Shown in pieces: positions 25,968-33,474 of a stretch of 64,000 nt of DNA. The translations under genes were made by a program, and so were the position numbers. Position 1 is the first letter of the stretch. Every line of letters begins with the position of its first letter. The DNA comes from Oscillospiraceae bacterium (GTDB taxonomy: Bacteria; Bacillota; Clostridia; Oscillospirales; Oscillospiraceae), in the NCBI GenBank assembly GCA_015068325.1, contig SVKQ01000004.1:124001-188000 (forward strand). The letters run 5' to 3'. Below the pieces are notes generated by a model. It did not search any database and was not told the DNA's origin. It worked only from the letters and a program-made list of their open reading frames with translations.

Positions 25968-26338
25968 TTCAGCCGCTGCTCCAATCCGCAGAACACACGG
26001 CTTACGCGCTCTGCCCGGGCAGACAGATATTGACAAAGCCGCCCTGTCTCGTTCCGCCAGAGCCGCAGCCGTGCTTCCATGGGCACCACGCCGCAGGAGA
26101 TATCCTGACAGATCAGGATGCTGTCGCGCCAATCGCTCATATTTCTTTCAAAGTACGCCACGGGGTCGATTCCCTCCTGCACGCAGGCCAGTGTGAATTC
26201 CTCCAGTCGATCGATGCACCGGCAGGAAAAGTCTATCTCACTACCAGCGCAGGTACAGATATCTGCCTCCGACAGATCATATGCGGTTTTCGCATAGTCC
26301 CGCTTGCCCTGCCAGGCGCCGCCGATGATCAATACCAT
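25964..26338 (-). CDS. Short CobU-like protein (adenosylcobinamide kinase/guanylyltransferase homologue)
   Basis: A 124-residue protein resembling CobU, with a P-loop-like GGAWQGKRDYA near residue 6 and a C-terminal RLRLWRNETGRLCQ block seen in CobU relatives. It is about 55 residues shorter than normal, and the CobU in the same cluster (27082-27621) is complete, so this is a second, reduced copy. Several cysteines occur (CTCAG, CRC). The ATG at 26338 has AAGGAG 8 bases upstream; a GTG three codons earlier overlaps that site. Catalytic competence is uncertain. Confidence 0.72.
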   Translation of the reverse strand: MVLIIGGAWQGKRDYAKTAYDLSEADICTCAGSEIDFSCRCIDRLEEFTLACVQEGIDPVAYFERNMSDWRDSILICQDISCGVVPMEARLRLWRNETGRLCQYLSARAERVSRVFCGLEQRLK

Positions 26339-26350
26339 ATCCCACACTCC

Positions 26351-27085
26351 TTACAGCAGCGCAAAGGCTGCCGCACCGCACAGCTCTGCAACAGTCAGTG
26401 CGTAGCCGGCGATATCGCCGTTCATGCCCCCCAGATTCCGATGGGCCCGCAGCAGCGCCAGGCCGTAACCCGCCGACTCGATCAGCAGGGCGAAGGCGCC
26501 TTTGCCGCAGTACACAAACCCCAGCGCGATCGCCGCGGCCAGCATCACCAACAGCACCGCAGCATGACGGCGGTCGATCTTTTGGGCGGCGTACTGGCTG
26601 GTAGACATGGGCGGCAGTAGCGTTACTGACAGGGCGCTGCAGCAACGGCTGACAACAGGGATAAAAAGCAGCAGGCGGATGTCGCCGCCGGACACCGAAA
26701 AAACGCTGTAACCTGACAGCAGCAGCAGCGCGCAGCCGATGGCCGCAAAGGAACCCACATGTGGATCCTTCAGGATCTCCCGCCGCCGCTCCGGCGCGGC
26801 ACAGGAGCGCACCGCATCCACCACGTCCATGAAACCATCCAGATGGATCGCACCGGTAAGCCCATAGGGACAGGCACACAACAACAGCGCTGCAATCGGA
26901 ACCGGCAGGGACAACTGCGCGACTAGCCAGGCCGCCGCATACCAGATGGCGCCGATTTCCAGCCCCACCACGGGCAGGAACAGCAGCATCAGCGGACGGG
27001 CTTTTTCCTCCCACACATGCCCGGGACAGGGGATGGTGCAAAACATGGTCTGACACATAGCAAAGGCCTGCGCATACCGCTTCAT
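26351..27085 (-). CDS. cobS: Adenosylcobinamide-GDP ribazoletransferase (cobalamin synthase)
   Basis: Integral membrane enzyme that joins adenosylcobinamide-GDP to alpha-ribazole in the last assembly step of cobalamin. The 244-residue protein has several hydrophobic helices and the conserved HLDGFMDVVDA motif (about 78-88), where acidic residues bind metal. Overlaps cobU by four bases, and the usual cobT-cobU-cobS order is kept. Confidence 0.94.
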   Translation of the reverse strand: MKRYAQAFAMCQTMFCTIPCPGHVWEEKARPLMLLFLPVVGLEIGAIWYAAAWLVAQLSLPVPIAALLLCACPYGLTGAIHLDGFMDVVDAVRSCAAPERRREILKDPHVGSFAAIGCALLLLSGYSVFSVSGGDIRLLLFIPVVSRCCSALSVTLLPPMSTSQYAAQKIDRRHAAVLLVMLAAAIALGFVYCGKGAFALLIESAGYGLALLRAHRNLGGMNGDIAGYALTVAELCGAAAFALL

Positions 27086-27621
27086 GTCGGCAACTCCCCC
27101 TTGTGTATAATCTGACAGCCGGCTGCTAGCTCCACCACTGTGTCGCAGACCTGAGCCAGTTCCCGGTCTATATAGGCCAGACCCCGTCTGTACAGCTCCG
27201 TCACCTCGTCATAACGGGCAGCGTCGGAGTAGATACCGTCGCTGACGATGACCGCGTGCTTCACCGCGGCGGCAAACCGGACCAACTCTGCGGCACATCG
27301 CTCCCCCGCCGTCCCATCCACGGCTCCGTTGTCGGTGAACATCTCGTTCATCAGCAGCGCCGTTGTGCTGTCCAGCAGGAACGTCGCCTCCGGCTCTGCT
27401 CCCTCCAGACAGGAAAGGATGTTTTTTCCGCACTCGATGCTTTCAAAGCCGAGTCCCTCGCGGTCCTCCACATGCCGCCGGATCCGCTCCCGGTCCTCCC
27501 CGTCCACGGGGATCATTGTAGCCACATAGTAACGGCGGCCGCCTGAGGCAAGGCGCACGACCAGATCCTGGGCCAGAGCGGATTTCCCGTTTTTGGCGCC
27601 GCCGGAGAGCAGAATCGTCAT
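27082..27621 (-). CDS. cobU: Adenosylcobinamide kinase / adenosylcobinamide-phosphate guanylyltransferase
   Basis: A 179-residue, full-length CobU. P-loop GGAKNGKSALAQ at residues 7-18, the region YYVATMIPVDGEDRERIRRH containing the GMP-accepting His, and a LLDSTTALLMNEMF block. It phosphorylates and then guanylylates adenosylcobinamide. The four-base ATGA overlaps at both ends show tight coupling with cobT and cobS. Confidence 0.93.
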   Translation of the reverse strand: MTILLSGGAKNGKSALAQDLVVRLASGGRRYYVATMIPVDGEDRERIRRHVEDREGLGFESIECGKNILSCLEGAEPEATFLLDSTTALLMNEMFTDNGAVDGTAGERCAAELVRFAAAVKHAVIVSDGIYSDAARYDEVTELYRRGLAYIDRELAQVCDTVVELAAGCQIIHKGELPT

Positions 27622-28712
27622 GTTCTGCCCTCCACTGTGAACCGGTCGCCCTGACGGATCTCCTCCAGATAGCCGTCATCGATACCCGCTTGGTCAAAGG
27701 TCGCCATGTCATTGATGACGACGCAGGCCGCCTCCAGCACGGCAAAGGCCAGCGGGCAACCGCTGCCCTCCCCCAGCCGCATGCCCAGCAGCAGGATGGG
27801 CTGCAAGCCCATGGCATCCATGGCCATGCGGTATCCGATCTCAAAGGAGGCGTGGCTAGGTACCAGAAACGCACGAACGCGCGGATACAGCCGCACGGCG
27901 CACAGGGCGGCTACGGCGGAGATAAAACCGTCGATCACCGCCGGGCGTCGACTGGCAGCCGCCCCCAGAAATGCACCGCACATGGCGGCAATGTCGAAGC
28001 CGCCCACCTTACTCAGCACATCCATCACATCCGTCCCATCAGGCCGATTGATGGCAATGGCCTGCCGGATGGCCGCCTTTTTCCGCTGAAAGCTTTCGTC
28101 GGTAAGCCCACCGCCGCGCCCGGTGACGGTATCTGCATCCACGCCCAGCAGTACTGCCAGTACCGCTGAGGAGGTGGTGGTATTACCGATGCCCATCTCT
28201 CCTACGCCCAGCACGTCGGCCTCGGTCTGCCGGGCCAGGTCGTATCCGGTCCGCAGGGCCTGCAGGGCCTGCGACCGGGTCATGGCCGGCCCAGCGGTCA
28301 TATCCGCGGTCCCATAGGCGATCTTTCTGTTTAGCACAGCGTTGTCGACGATGTCGGCGTTGACGCCCACATCGCACACAGTGATGCGGCAGCCGAACTG
28401 CCTGGCCAGCACCGCCGCACCGGTCTTGCCACGTGTCAGGTTGACAGTCTGCTGCAGCGTCACCGATTGAGGTGCACTGGATATGCCCTGTGCCACCACG
28501 CCGTTGTCCGCAGCAAAGACCAACAGATGCTTGCGCTCTATGTAGTTGTCGATCCGCCCGGTAATGCCCGCCAGCTGAATGGAGAGTTCCTCCAGCCGAC
28601 CCAGGCTGCCAGGCGGTTTGGCCAACTGCGCCTGCCGCCGGCGGGCCGCCTCCATAGCTGTCTCGTCCGGCTGCGGTATCTCCCGCAACAGCGACTCCAG
28701 TTCCCGTTCCAT
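27618..28712 (-). CDS. cobT: Nicotinate-nucleotide--dimethylbenzimidazole phosphoribosyltransferase
   Basis: Activates the lower-ligand base to alpha-ribazole phosphate. The 364-residue protein has KPPGSLGRLEEL near residue 32, GEMGIGNTTTSSAV (near 169) and the C-terminal catalytic glutamate in MRLGEGSG (near 315). First gene of the cobT-cobU-cobS-cobU'-cobC cluster. No cobalamin riboswitch is visible in the upstream 265 bases, so regulation by B12 at this locus is not evident. Confidence 0.95.
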   Translation of the reverse strand: MERELESLLREIPQPDETAMEAARRRQAQLAKPPGSLGRLEELSIQLAGITGRIDNYIERKHLLVFAADNGVVAQGISSAPQSVTLQQTVNLTRGKTGAAVLARQFGCRITVCDVGVNADIVDNAVLNRKIAYGTADMTAGPAMTRSQALQALRTGYDLARQTEADVLGVGEMGIGNTTTSSAVLAVLLGVDADTVTGRGGGLTDESFQRKKAAIRQAIAINRPDGTDVMDVLSKVGGFDIAAMCGAFLGAAASRRPAVIDGFISAVAALCAVRLYPRVRAFLVPSHASFEIGYRMAMDAMGLQPILLLGMRLGEGSGCPLAFAVLEAACVVINDMATFDQAGIDDGYLEEIRQGDRFTVEGRT

Positions 28713-28844
28713 CGTACCCTCTTATCTCACCGCAGTAATATCACTCTGACAAGTATTCATACTTTACAGTATATTGTTCCCAGTAGATATGGCGTCCGCC
28801 AACTTGTGGATAACTCTGCGGCGCTCACCGATATTTCTGTCCCC

Positions 28845-28872
28845 ATTATACGGGATATGCCGCAAAAGTCAA
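28845..28872 (-). promoter_or_regulatory. SigA-type promoter of the cobT cluster
   Basis: Minus strand TTGACT (28867-28872), 16-base spacer, perfect TATAAT (28845-28850). The leader of about 125 bases contains the inverted repeat ATACT-GTAA-AGTAT (about 28761-28774) and one TTATCCACA; neither is assigned a function. Confidence 0.65.
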
Positions 28873-28925
28873 GTTCTGTCTCCCACTCCGGTACCAGGTC
28901 GAAACGGCGCTCTTTTCGCCCCGCC

Positions 28926-28955
28926 GTATAAGCTGTGTTTTCTCCGGAAATACTG
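28926..28955 (+). promoter_or_regulatory. Predicted SigF-type promoter of sigG
   Basis: GTATA (28926-28930), a 15-base spacer and GGAAATACTG (28946-28955) match the SigF consensus GYATA / GGnnAnAnTR at every fixed position. In B. subtilis spoIIIG is transcribed by SigF, which agrees. Confidence 0.7.
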
Positions 28956-28980
28956 ATCTCGTCACATAAGGAGGGATCGT

Positions 28981-29751
28981 ATGCGGGGCAGGGTGGAAAT
29001 CTGCGGCATCGACACATCGAAGCTGCAGGTGCTGAAGAACGATGAGATGGCGGAACTGCTGCGGCGCAGCCATGATGGCGACGAGACGGCACGGGAGGAG
29101 TTGATCTGCGGCAATCTGCGGCTGGTCCTCTCGGTGATCCAGCGGTTTTTGGGCCGCGGTGCCAACGCCGACGATCTCTTTCAGGTAGGCTGTATCGGCC
29201 TTATGAAGGCCATTGACAACTTTGATGTGAATCAACCGGTGCGCTTTTCCACCTACGGTGTGCCCATGATCATAGGCGAAATCCGCCGTTATCTGCGGGA
29301 CAACAGCTCCATTCGAGTCAGCCGCAGCATGCGGGACACCGCCTACCGGGTGCTGCAGGCGCGCGAAAAGCTGGTAGCCCAACAGCAGCGGGAGCCCACC
29401 GCAGAAGAGATCGCCCGCTACCTGAATATTCCCCGGGAGGATGTAGTCATGGCCATGGATGCGGTGGTGGATCCTGTCTCGCTCTACGAGCCTATCTATT
29501 CAGACGGCAGCGACGCAATGTGCGTGATGGATCAGTTGGATGACCGGATCAACACGGACGAGACCTGGATCGAACAAATCGCTCTGAAAGATGCCATCCG
29601 TCGGTTGAGCCCGCGGGAGCGGCGCATCCTCGCCATGCGTTTCCACCAGGGCATGACGCAGATGGAGGTCTCCTCGCGCATCGGCATCTCCCAGGCCCAG
29701 GTGAGCCGTTTGGAAAAGAGCGCCATCTGCAGCATCAAGCAGGCCCTCTGA
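28981..29751 (+). CDS. sigG: RNA polymerase sporulation sigma factor SigG
   Basis: Late forespore sigma factor. The 256-residue protein begins with VEICGIDTSKLQVLKNDEM, the SigG-specific N terminus bound by anti-sigma factors, then region 2 (DDLFQVGCIGLMKAIDNFD, about 75-93), a SigF/G-type VPMIIGEIRRYLRD, region 3 and a C-terminal region 4 helix-turn-helix (GMTQMEVSSRIGISQAQVSR). AGGAGG is 6 bases upstream. Isolated from spoIIG genes here; divergent from cobT. Expected to act after engulfment. Confidence 0.96.
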   Translation: MRGRVEICGIDTSKLQVLKNDEMAELLRRSHDGDETAREELICGNLRLVLSVIQRFLGRGANADDLFQVGCIGLMKAIDNFDVNQPVRFSTYGVPMIIGEIRRYLRDNSSIRVSRSMRDTAYRVLQAREKLVAQQQREPTAEEIARYLNIPREDVVMAMDAVVDPVSLYEPIYSDGSDAMCVMDQLDDRINTDETWIEQIALKDAIRRLSPRERRILAMRFHQGMTQMEVSSRIGISQAQVSRLEKSAICSIKQAL

Positions 29752-29788
29752 CCTGAACACCGCTTCATCAGCGCCGGCATTCTGCCGT

Positions 29789-29834
29789 CCATACAGGAAA
29801 CAGGCAGCCGTTTGGCCGCCTGTTTCCTGTATGG
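29789..29834. terminator. Perfect 17-base-pair hairpin between sigG and a converging gene
   Basis: Bases 29789-29805 pair with 29818-29834 without mismatch around a 12-base loop. It lies between the converging stop codons of sigG and the gene at 29836, so it probably ends both transcripts, although no T run follows on either strand. Confidence 0.6.
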
Positions 29835-29835
29835 C

Positions 29836-30363
29836 TTACTCCTCCCAGGGAGGGTTTTGCTGCGGTGAGATGGCCGCGGAGATGTTGCTGTAACTGACAT
29901 GGTTGGTGCGATAGGAGTAGGACTCCCCCGCTGCGTCGGTATACTGCACGAATACCCCTTCACTGCGTCCTTTGCCTGTGAATGTCTGTGGCCAGAGCTG
30001 CAGCGTGGCACCGTTGCCGTAATCCAGCAGGACGCCCTTCTCCGCCGGTACATCGTTGCTGTGGGTACCGCGGCCGGATACCATCAGCTTGTTGTAAACA
30101 GCGTAGGCGTTCTCCACCGTGAGCCGCAACGCCGTTCCGTCTGCCAGTTCGCAGCGGAGGCAGTCTGCCTCTGTGGCATACACCGTGTCTTCCGATAGCT
30201 GACCGATGTAACGCATAAAGCGCCGGTGGGCATAGAGTGGGTGAATGATGATGGCCGCCAGCACTGACAGCCCTGCCACAGCAGCAACAATGATGATCCA
30301 CAGTGCCGGGCGGCGGCGCTCATGCGCTCCAGCCTTCTGCACCTTTTCGTACATATCGCTCAT
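29836..30363 (-). CDS. Membrane-anchored protein, paralogue A
   Basis: A 175-residue protein with a short basic N terminus containing MYEKVQ, one membrane helix (about 22-42) and a probably extracytoplasmic domain. It is clearly paralogous to the next gene upstream: both share the MYEKV start, a single helix, LLDYGNGATLQLWPQ versus FIDFGDGSTLQIWNR, and VQYTDAAGESYSYRT versus ISYVDHTGKRYSYDT. No known family recognised. The ATG overlaps the upstream stop by four bases. Converges on sigG. Confidence 0.7.
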   Translation of the reverse strand: MSDMYEKVQKAGAHERRRPALWIIIVAAVAGLSVLAAIIIHPLYAHRRFMRYIGQLSEDTVYATEADCLRCELADGTALRLTVENAYAVYNKLMVSGRGTHSNDVPAEKGVLLDYGNGATLQLWPQTFTGKGRSEGVFVQYTDAAGESYSYRTNHVSYSNISAAISPQQNPPWEE

Positions 30364-30893
30364 GACAGCTTCCCCCTTTCAACCCAGCCGGCAGCCTCCG
30401 GCGGCAAATAGGACTCAATATTCCTGGCTGACAGCAGATCTGTATCATAGGAGTATCTCTTCCCGGTGTGGTCCACATAGGAGATAAACAGACCGTTTAC
30501 CATCTCCTTCGAGTAGGCATCCCTGACCTGCCTGTTCCAGATCTGCAGCGTCGAGCCGTCTCCGAAGTCTATGAAGAGCTCTTCCGTATCCGGCAGCTCT
30601 TTTTGCTCCTTTCCACTTCCCTTACTGGTCAGCAGTGAATAGATGTGCGACATGTTGTCCGGCTCCAGCCGGACGGTCTCCCCCTCCACGGTCAGCAGCG
30701 CACCGCCGCGCTGCCGGGAATACAGAACGCTGTCGGCCATCTCCTGTACGAAGTTGTGAAACTCATATTGTCCTCTGCACGCGAGGTACAGGGGAAATGC
30801 AATCAGGATCAGAAGCATGACGCCCAGCAGGATACAGCCCGCCAACTGCACATCACGCCGGGGCGTGTGGGATGTTTTCACCTTCTCGTACAT
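30360..30893 (-). CDS. Membrane-anchored protein, paralogue B
   Basis: A 177-residue protein, first of a tandem pair. N terminus MYEKVKTSHTPRRD, one membrane helix (about 17-38), then a domain with the pair's shared motifs (FGDGSTLQIW near 112 and YSYDT near 150). It probably lies outside the cell attached by its N-terminal helix. GAGGTGAGG precedes the ATG. The promoter at 30924-30952 drives both genes. Function unknown; a duplicate pair with moderate divergence suggests an old tandem duplication. Confidence 0.7.
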   Translation of the reverse strand: MYEKVKTSHTPRRDVQLAGCILLGVMLLILIAFPLYLACRGQYEFHNFVQEMADSVLYSRQRGGALLTVEGETVRLEPDNMSHIYSLLTSKGSGKEQKELPDTEELFIDFGDGSTLQIWNRQVRDAYSKEMVNGLFISYVDHTGKRYSYDTDLLSARNIESYLPPEAAGWVERGKLS

Positions 30894-30923
30894 TTCCTCA
30901 CCTCCCGCCGATGGATCGTTGTC

Positions 30924-30952
30924 ATCCTATCATGCTCCGCCAACTGTGTCAA
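30924..30952 (-). promoter_or_regulatory. SigA-type promoter of the tandem paralogues
   Basis: Minus strand TTGACA (30947-30952), 17-base spacer, TAGGAT (30924-30929), with a predicted leader of about 25 bases. Confidence 0.65.
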
Positions 30953-31023
30953 GCAACCTCCGGTTGCATACGGTCATCTGCCGGACGGTTTTGTCAACGT
31001 GCTGTTTACATCTCTGCATCAAG

Positions 31024-31055
31024 AAGTCCCCCGAACGGTACGGTTCGGGGGACTT
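31024..31055 (-). terminator. Terminator of glnS
   Basis: AAGTCCCCCGAAC and GTTCGGGGGACTT form a perfect 13-base-pair stem with a six-base loop, three bases after the glnS stop. The T tail on the minus strand is poor (CTTG). Confidence 0.75.
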
Positions 31056-31057
31056 GT

Positions 31058-32788
31058 TTACTTCTTGAAGCTGTCTTTCAGCAATACGCTGCGATTGAAT
31101 ACCAAGTGATTGGCGGTGCAGTCGCGGTTATCCAGGCAGAAGTAGCCGTTGCGCATGAACTGGAATGTAGGCGCATTGACACCGGTGCGGTTCTCCGCCC
31201 GGTCGAAGGCCTCCGCCACAGCTGCCATGGCCCGCTCCACCTTGCAGCCGGTGAGCACAGTCAGGCTGTCCGGGTTCAGCACGGACAGGAACCCGCCGGG
31301 TGCCGCATCGGGGTTGGCATCGCTGAACAGATTCTCATAGAGCCGCACCTCAGCATCCAGACAGTTGGCTGCATCCACCCAGTGAATGGTGGCGCCCTTC
31401 ACCTTGCGTCCGTCGGCCGGGTTTCCGCCCCGGGACTCGGGATCGTACTCGCACAACACCTCCGTCACGCGGCCGGCTGCGTCCTTGACGCAGCCGGTGC
31501 AGCGCACCAGGTAGGCACCCTTCAGCCGGACCTCGTTGCCGGGATACAATCGCTTGTACTTGGGGATGGGCTCCTCCAGAAAATCCTCCTCCTCGATCCA
31601 CAGGTGGCGGCTGAAGGTGATGTCGTGTGTGCCCTGTGCCGGATCGGTGGGATTGTTCTCCACGGAAAAGGCCTCGTTCTGCCCCTCCGGGTAGTTGGTG
31701 ACCGTCAGCTTCACCGGGTGCAGCACCGCCATCGTGCGCTCGGCAGTCAGATTCAGGTCCTCCCGCAGGCAGTACTCCAAGAAACCATACTCGATGGTGG
31801 TGGGTGCTTTGGCCACGCCGATGCGCTCACAGAAATTGCGGATAGAGGCGGCTGTGTAGCCGCGGCGGCGCAGGCCGCACAGCGTAGGCATACGGGGATC
31901 GTCCCAACCGGAGACATAGTGCTCCTCCACCAGTTGGCGCAGCTTCCGCTTGGACATCACCGTGTGGTCGATTCCCAAGCGGGCAAACTCAATCTGACGG
32001 GGCTTGTGGTATGGGATGGAAACGTTGCTGACCACCCAGTCGTACAGAGGCCGGTGGTCCTCATACTCCAGCGAACACAGGGAGTGCGTGATGCCCTCCA
32101 GCGCATCCTGGATGGGGTGGGCAAAGTCGTACATGGGGAAAATGCACCACTTGGTACCTTGGCGGTGGTGGTTGATATAGCGAATGCGATAGATAACGGG
32201 GTCGCGCATATTGAAGTTACCGCTGGCCAGGTCTATTTTGGCGCGGAGCGTCATTTTCCCCTCTCCCACTTTCCCGTTCTTCATCATCTCGAACAGCCGC
32301 AGATTCTCCTCCACAGGCCGGTCACGGTATGGTGATGTGGCAGGCACACCGATATCGCCGCGGTTGGCGCGAAACTCCTCCGGCGTCAGCTCACAGATGT
32401 AGGCCAAACCTTTTTTGATGAGCTCGACAGCGTACTCGTAATCTTTTTCGAAGTAGTCGGAACCATAATAGAAGCGGTCTCCCCAGTCAAAGCCCAGCCA
32501 ATGGATGTCCTGCTGGATAGCATCCACATATTCTGTGTCCTCCTTGGCGGGATTTGTGTCGTCCATCCGCAGGTTGCACAGGCCGTCATACTTCTCGGCG
32601 GTACCGAAATCGATGCACAGCGCCTTGCAGTGGCCAATGTGCAGATATCCGTTGGGCTCCGGCGGAAAACGGGTGTGAACGGTGAGTCCCTGGAACTGAC
32701 CGCCCTCTGCGATGTCCTCGTCGATAAAGTTGTGGATGAAGTTTTTGCCCTCCTCCTCGAGGGACGGGGTCTTCACTTCCTCGGCCAT
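31058..32788 (-). CDS. glnS: Glutaminyl-tRNA synthetase
   Basis: Class I synthetase that charges tRNA-Gln directly. The 576-residue protein has PPEPNGYLHIGH (HIGH at 50-53), a MSKRK version of KMSKS near residue 277, and a C-terminal anticodon-binding beta barrel. Many Firmicutes lack GlnRS and use the GatCAB amidation route; Clostridia of this group often have GlnRS, thought to be acquired laterally. Own promoter at 32838-32866 and terminator at 31024-31055, so probably monocistronic. Confidence 0.96.
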   Translation of the reverse strand: MAEEVKTPSLEEEGKNFIHNFIDEDIAEGGQFQGLTVHTRFPPEPNGYLHIGHCKALCIDFGTAEKYDGLCNLRMDDTNPAKEDTEYVDAIQQDIHWLGFDWGDRFYYGSDYFEKDYEYAVELIKKGLAYICELTPEEFRANRGDIGVPATSPYRDRPVEENLRLFEMMKNGKVGEGKMTLRAKIDLASGNFNMRDPVIYRIRYINHHRQGTKWCIFPMYDFAHPIQDALEGITHSLCSLEYEDHRPLYDWVVSNVSIPYHKPRQIEFARLGIDHTVMSKRKLRQLVEEHYVSGWDDPRMPTLCGLRRRGYTAASIRNFCERIGVAKAPTTIEYGFLEYCLREDLNLTAERTMAVLHPVKLTVTNYPEGQNEAFSVENNPTDPAQGTHDITFSRHLWIEEEDFLEEPIPKYKRLYPGNEVRLKGAYLVRCTGCVKDAAGRVTEVLCEYDPESRGGNPADGRKVKGATIHWVDAANCLDAEVRLYENLFSDANPDAAPGGFLSVLNPDSLTVLTGCKVERAMAAVAEAFDRAENRTGVNAPTFQFMRNGYFCLDNRDCTANHLVFNRSVLLKDSFKK

Positions 32789-32837
32789 TCTCTCACGCTC
32801 CTCATCAATGAGATTTCATATGTTGCACAATGTGCTC

Positions 32838-32866
32838 ATTATAGCCGCAGACGCGGCAAATTGCAA
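32838..32866 (-). promoter_or_regulatory. SigA-type promoter of glnS
   Basis: Minus strand TTGCAA (32861-32866), 17-base spacer, perfect TATAAT (32838-32843). No T-box signature in the leader of about 45 bases. Confidence 0.72.
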
Positions 32867-32898
32867 GGGCATCTCCCCTACTTTTTCCGCCGGTGCCG

Positions 32899-33474
32899 TC
32901 AGGAGATGGCCTCCCACTCCTCTCTTGTCAGCAGCAGGTTCATGGCCTCCAGCATGGCATTAGATGTCAGATGGGCCGGCAAATTCAGTTTTTGCAGGAA
33001 AGCTTTTCGCCGCCGGACGCTACCCGGTCCGATGAGCCCTTTTTCCAGCAGTTCCGCCTTGGTGATGGCGGCGGACGGATGGGAGTTTCCCCCGAAAAAG
33101 GTGGCACCGGCCCGGCGCAGGGACTCCAGCAGCACCTCCGGGGGCATGCCCTCCACGCCCAGCTTTCCCTCTTTACCAGGGCGCCGCTTACGGCGCTCCT
33201 TCCCATCCATGTCCGGGATATAGGCCTGCTTGATCTGTTCGGCGGGCAAGACCCCTTTGAGATAATTACGGATCACAAAACCGGCCCCATCGCTGTCCGT
33301 CAGCAGGATCAGACCCCGCTGGGATGCCAGACGCCGAAAGAAATCCAGCCTCTCGTCATTGTTGAAGACGCCGAAGCCCCCTGTAGTGACGATAGAGGCG
33401 TCCACCACCTGAGCCAGGGCATTTTTATCGTAGCGGCCCTCCACCACGATGACCTCTCGCACACTCGGTTTCAT
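32899..33474 (-). CDS. rnmV: Ribonuclease M5 / TOPRIM nuclease
   Basis: Matures 5S rRNA in Firmicutes. The 191-residue protein starts MKPSVREVIVVEGRYDK, with the TOPRIM glutamate at 12 and the DSD motif at 60-62 (LLTDSDGAG). Longer in-frame reading through holA is rejected because the ATG at 33474 overlaps the holA stop by four bases. The usual neighbour ksgA is absent here. Length is close to B. subtilis RnmV. Confidence 0.9.
   Translation of the reverse strand: MKPSVREVIVVEGRYDKNALAQVVDASIVTTGGFGVFNNDERLDFFRRLASQRGLILLTDSDGAGFVIRNYLKGVLPAEQIKQAYIPDMDGKERRKRRPGKEGKLGVEGMPPEVLLESLRRAGATFFGGNSHPSAAITKAELLEKGLIGPGSVRRRKAFLQKLNLPAHLTSNAMLEAMNLLLTREEWEAIS

Noticed and set aside
28806-28814. A single consensus DnaA box (TTATCCACA on the minus strand) in the cobT-sigG gap
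   Set aside because: One isolated box without neighbours, AT-rich unwinding region or dnaA/dnaN genes does not support an origin.
28713-28980. Possible cobalamin riboswitch before cobT
   Set aside because: No B12-box-like sequence was found on the strand of cobT; the leader has only a promoter and a small repeat.
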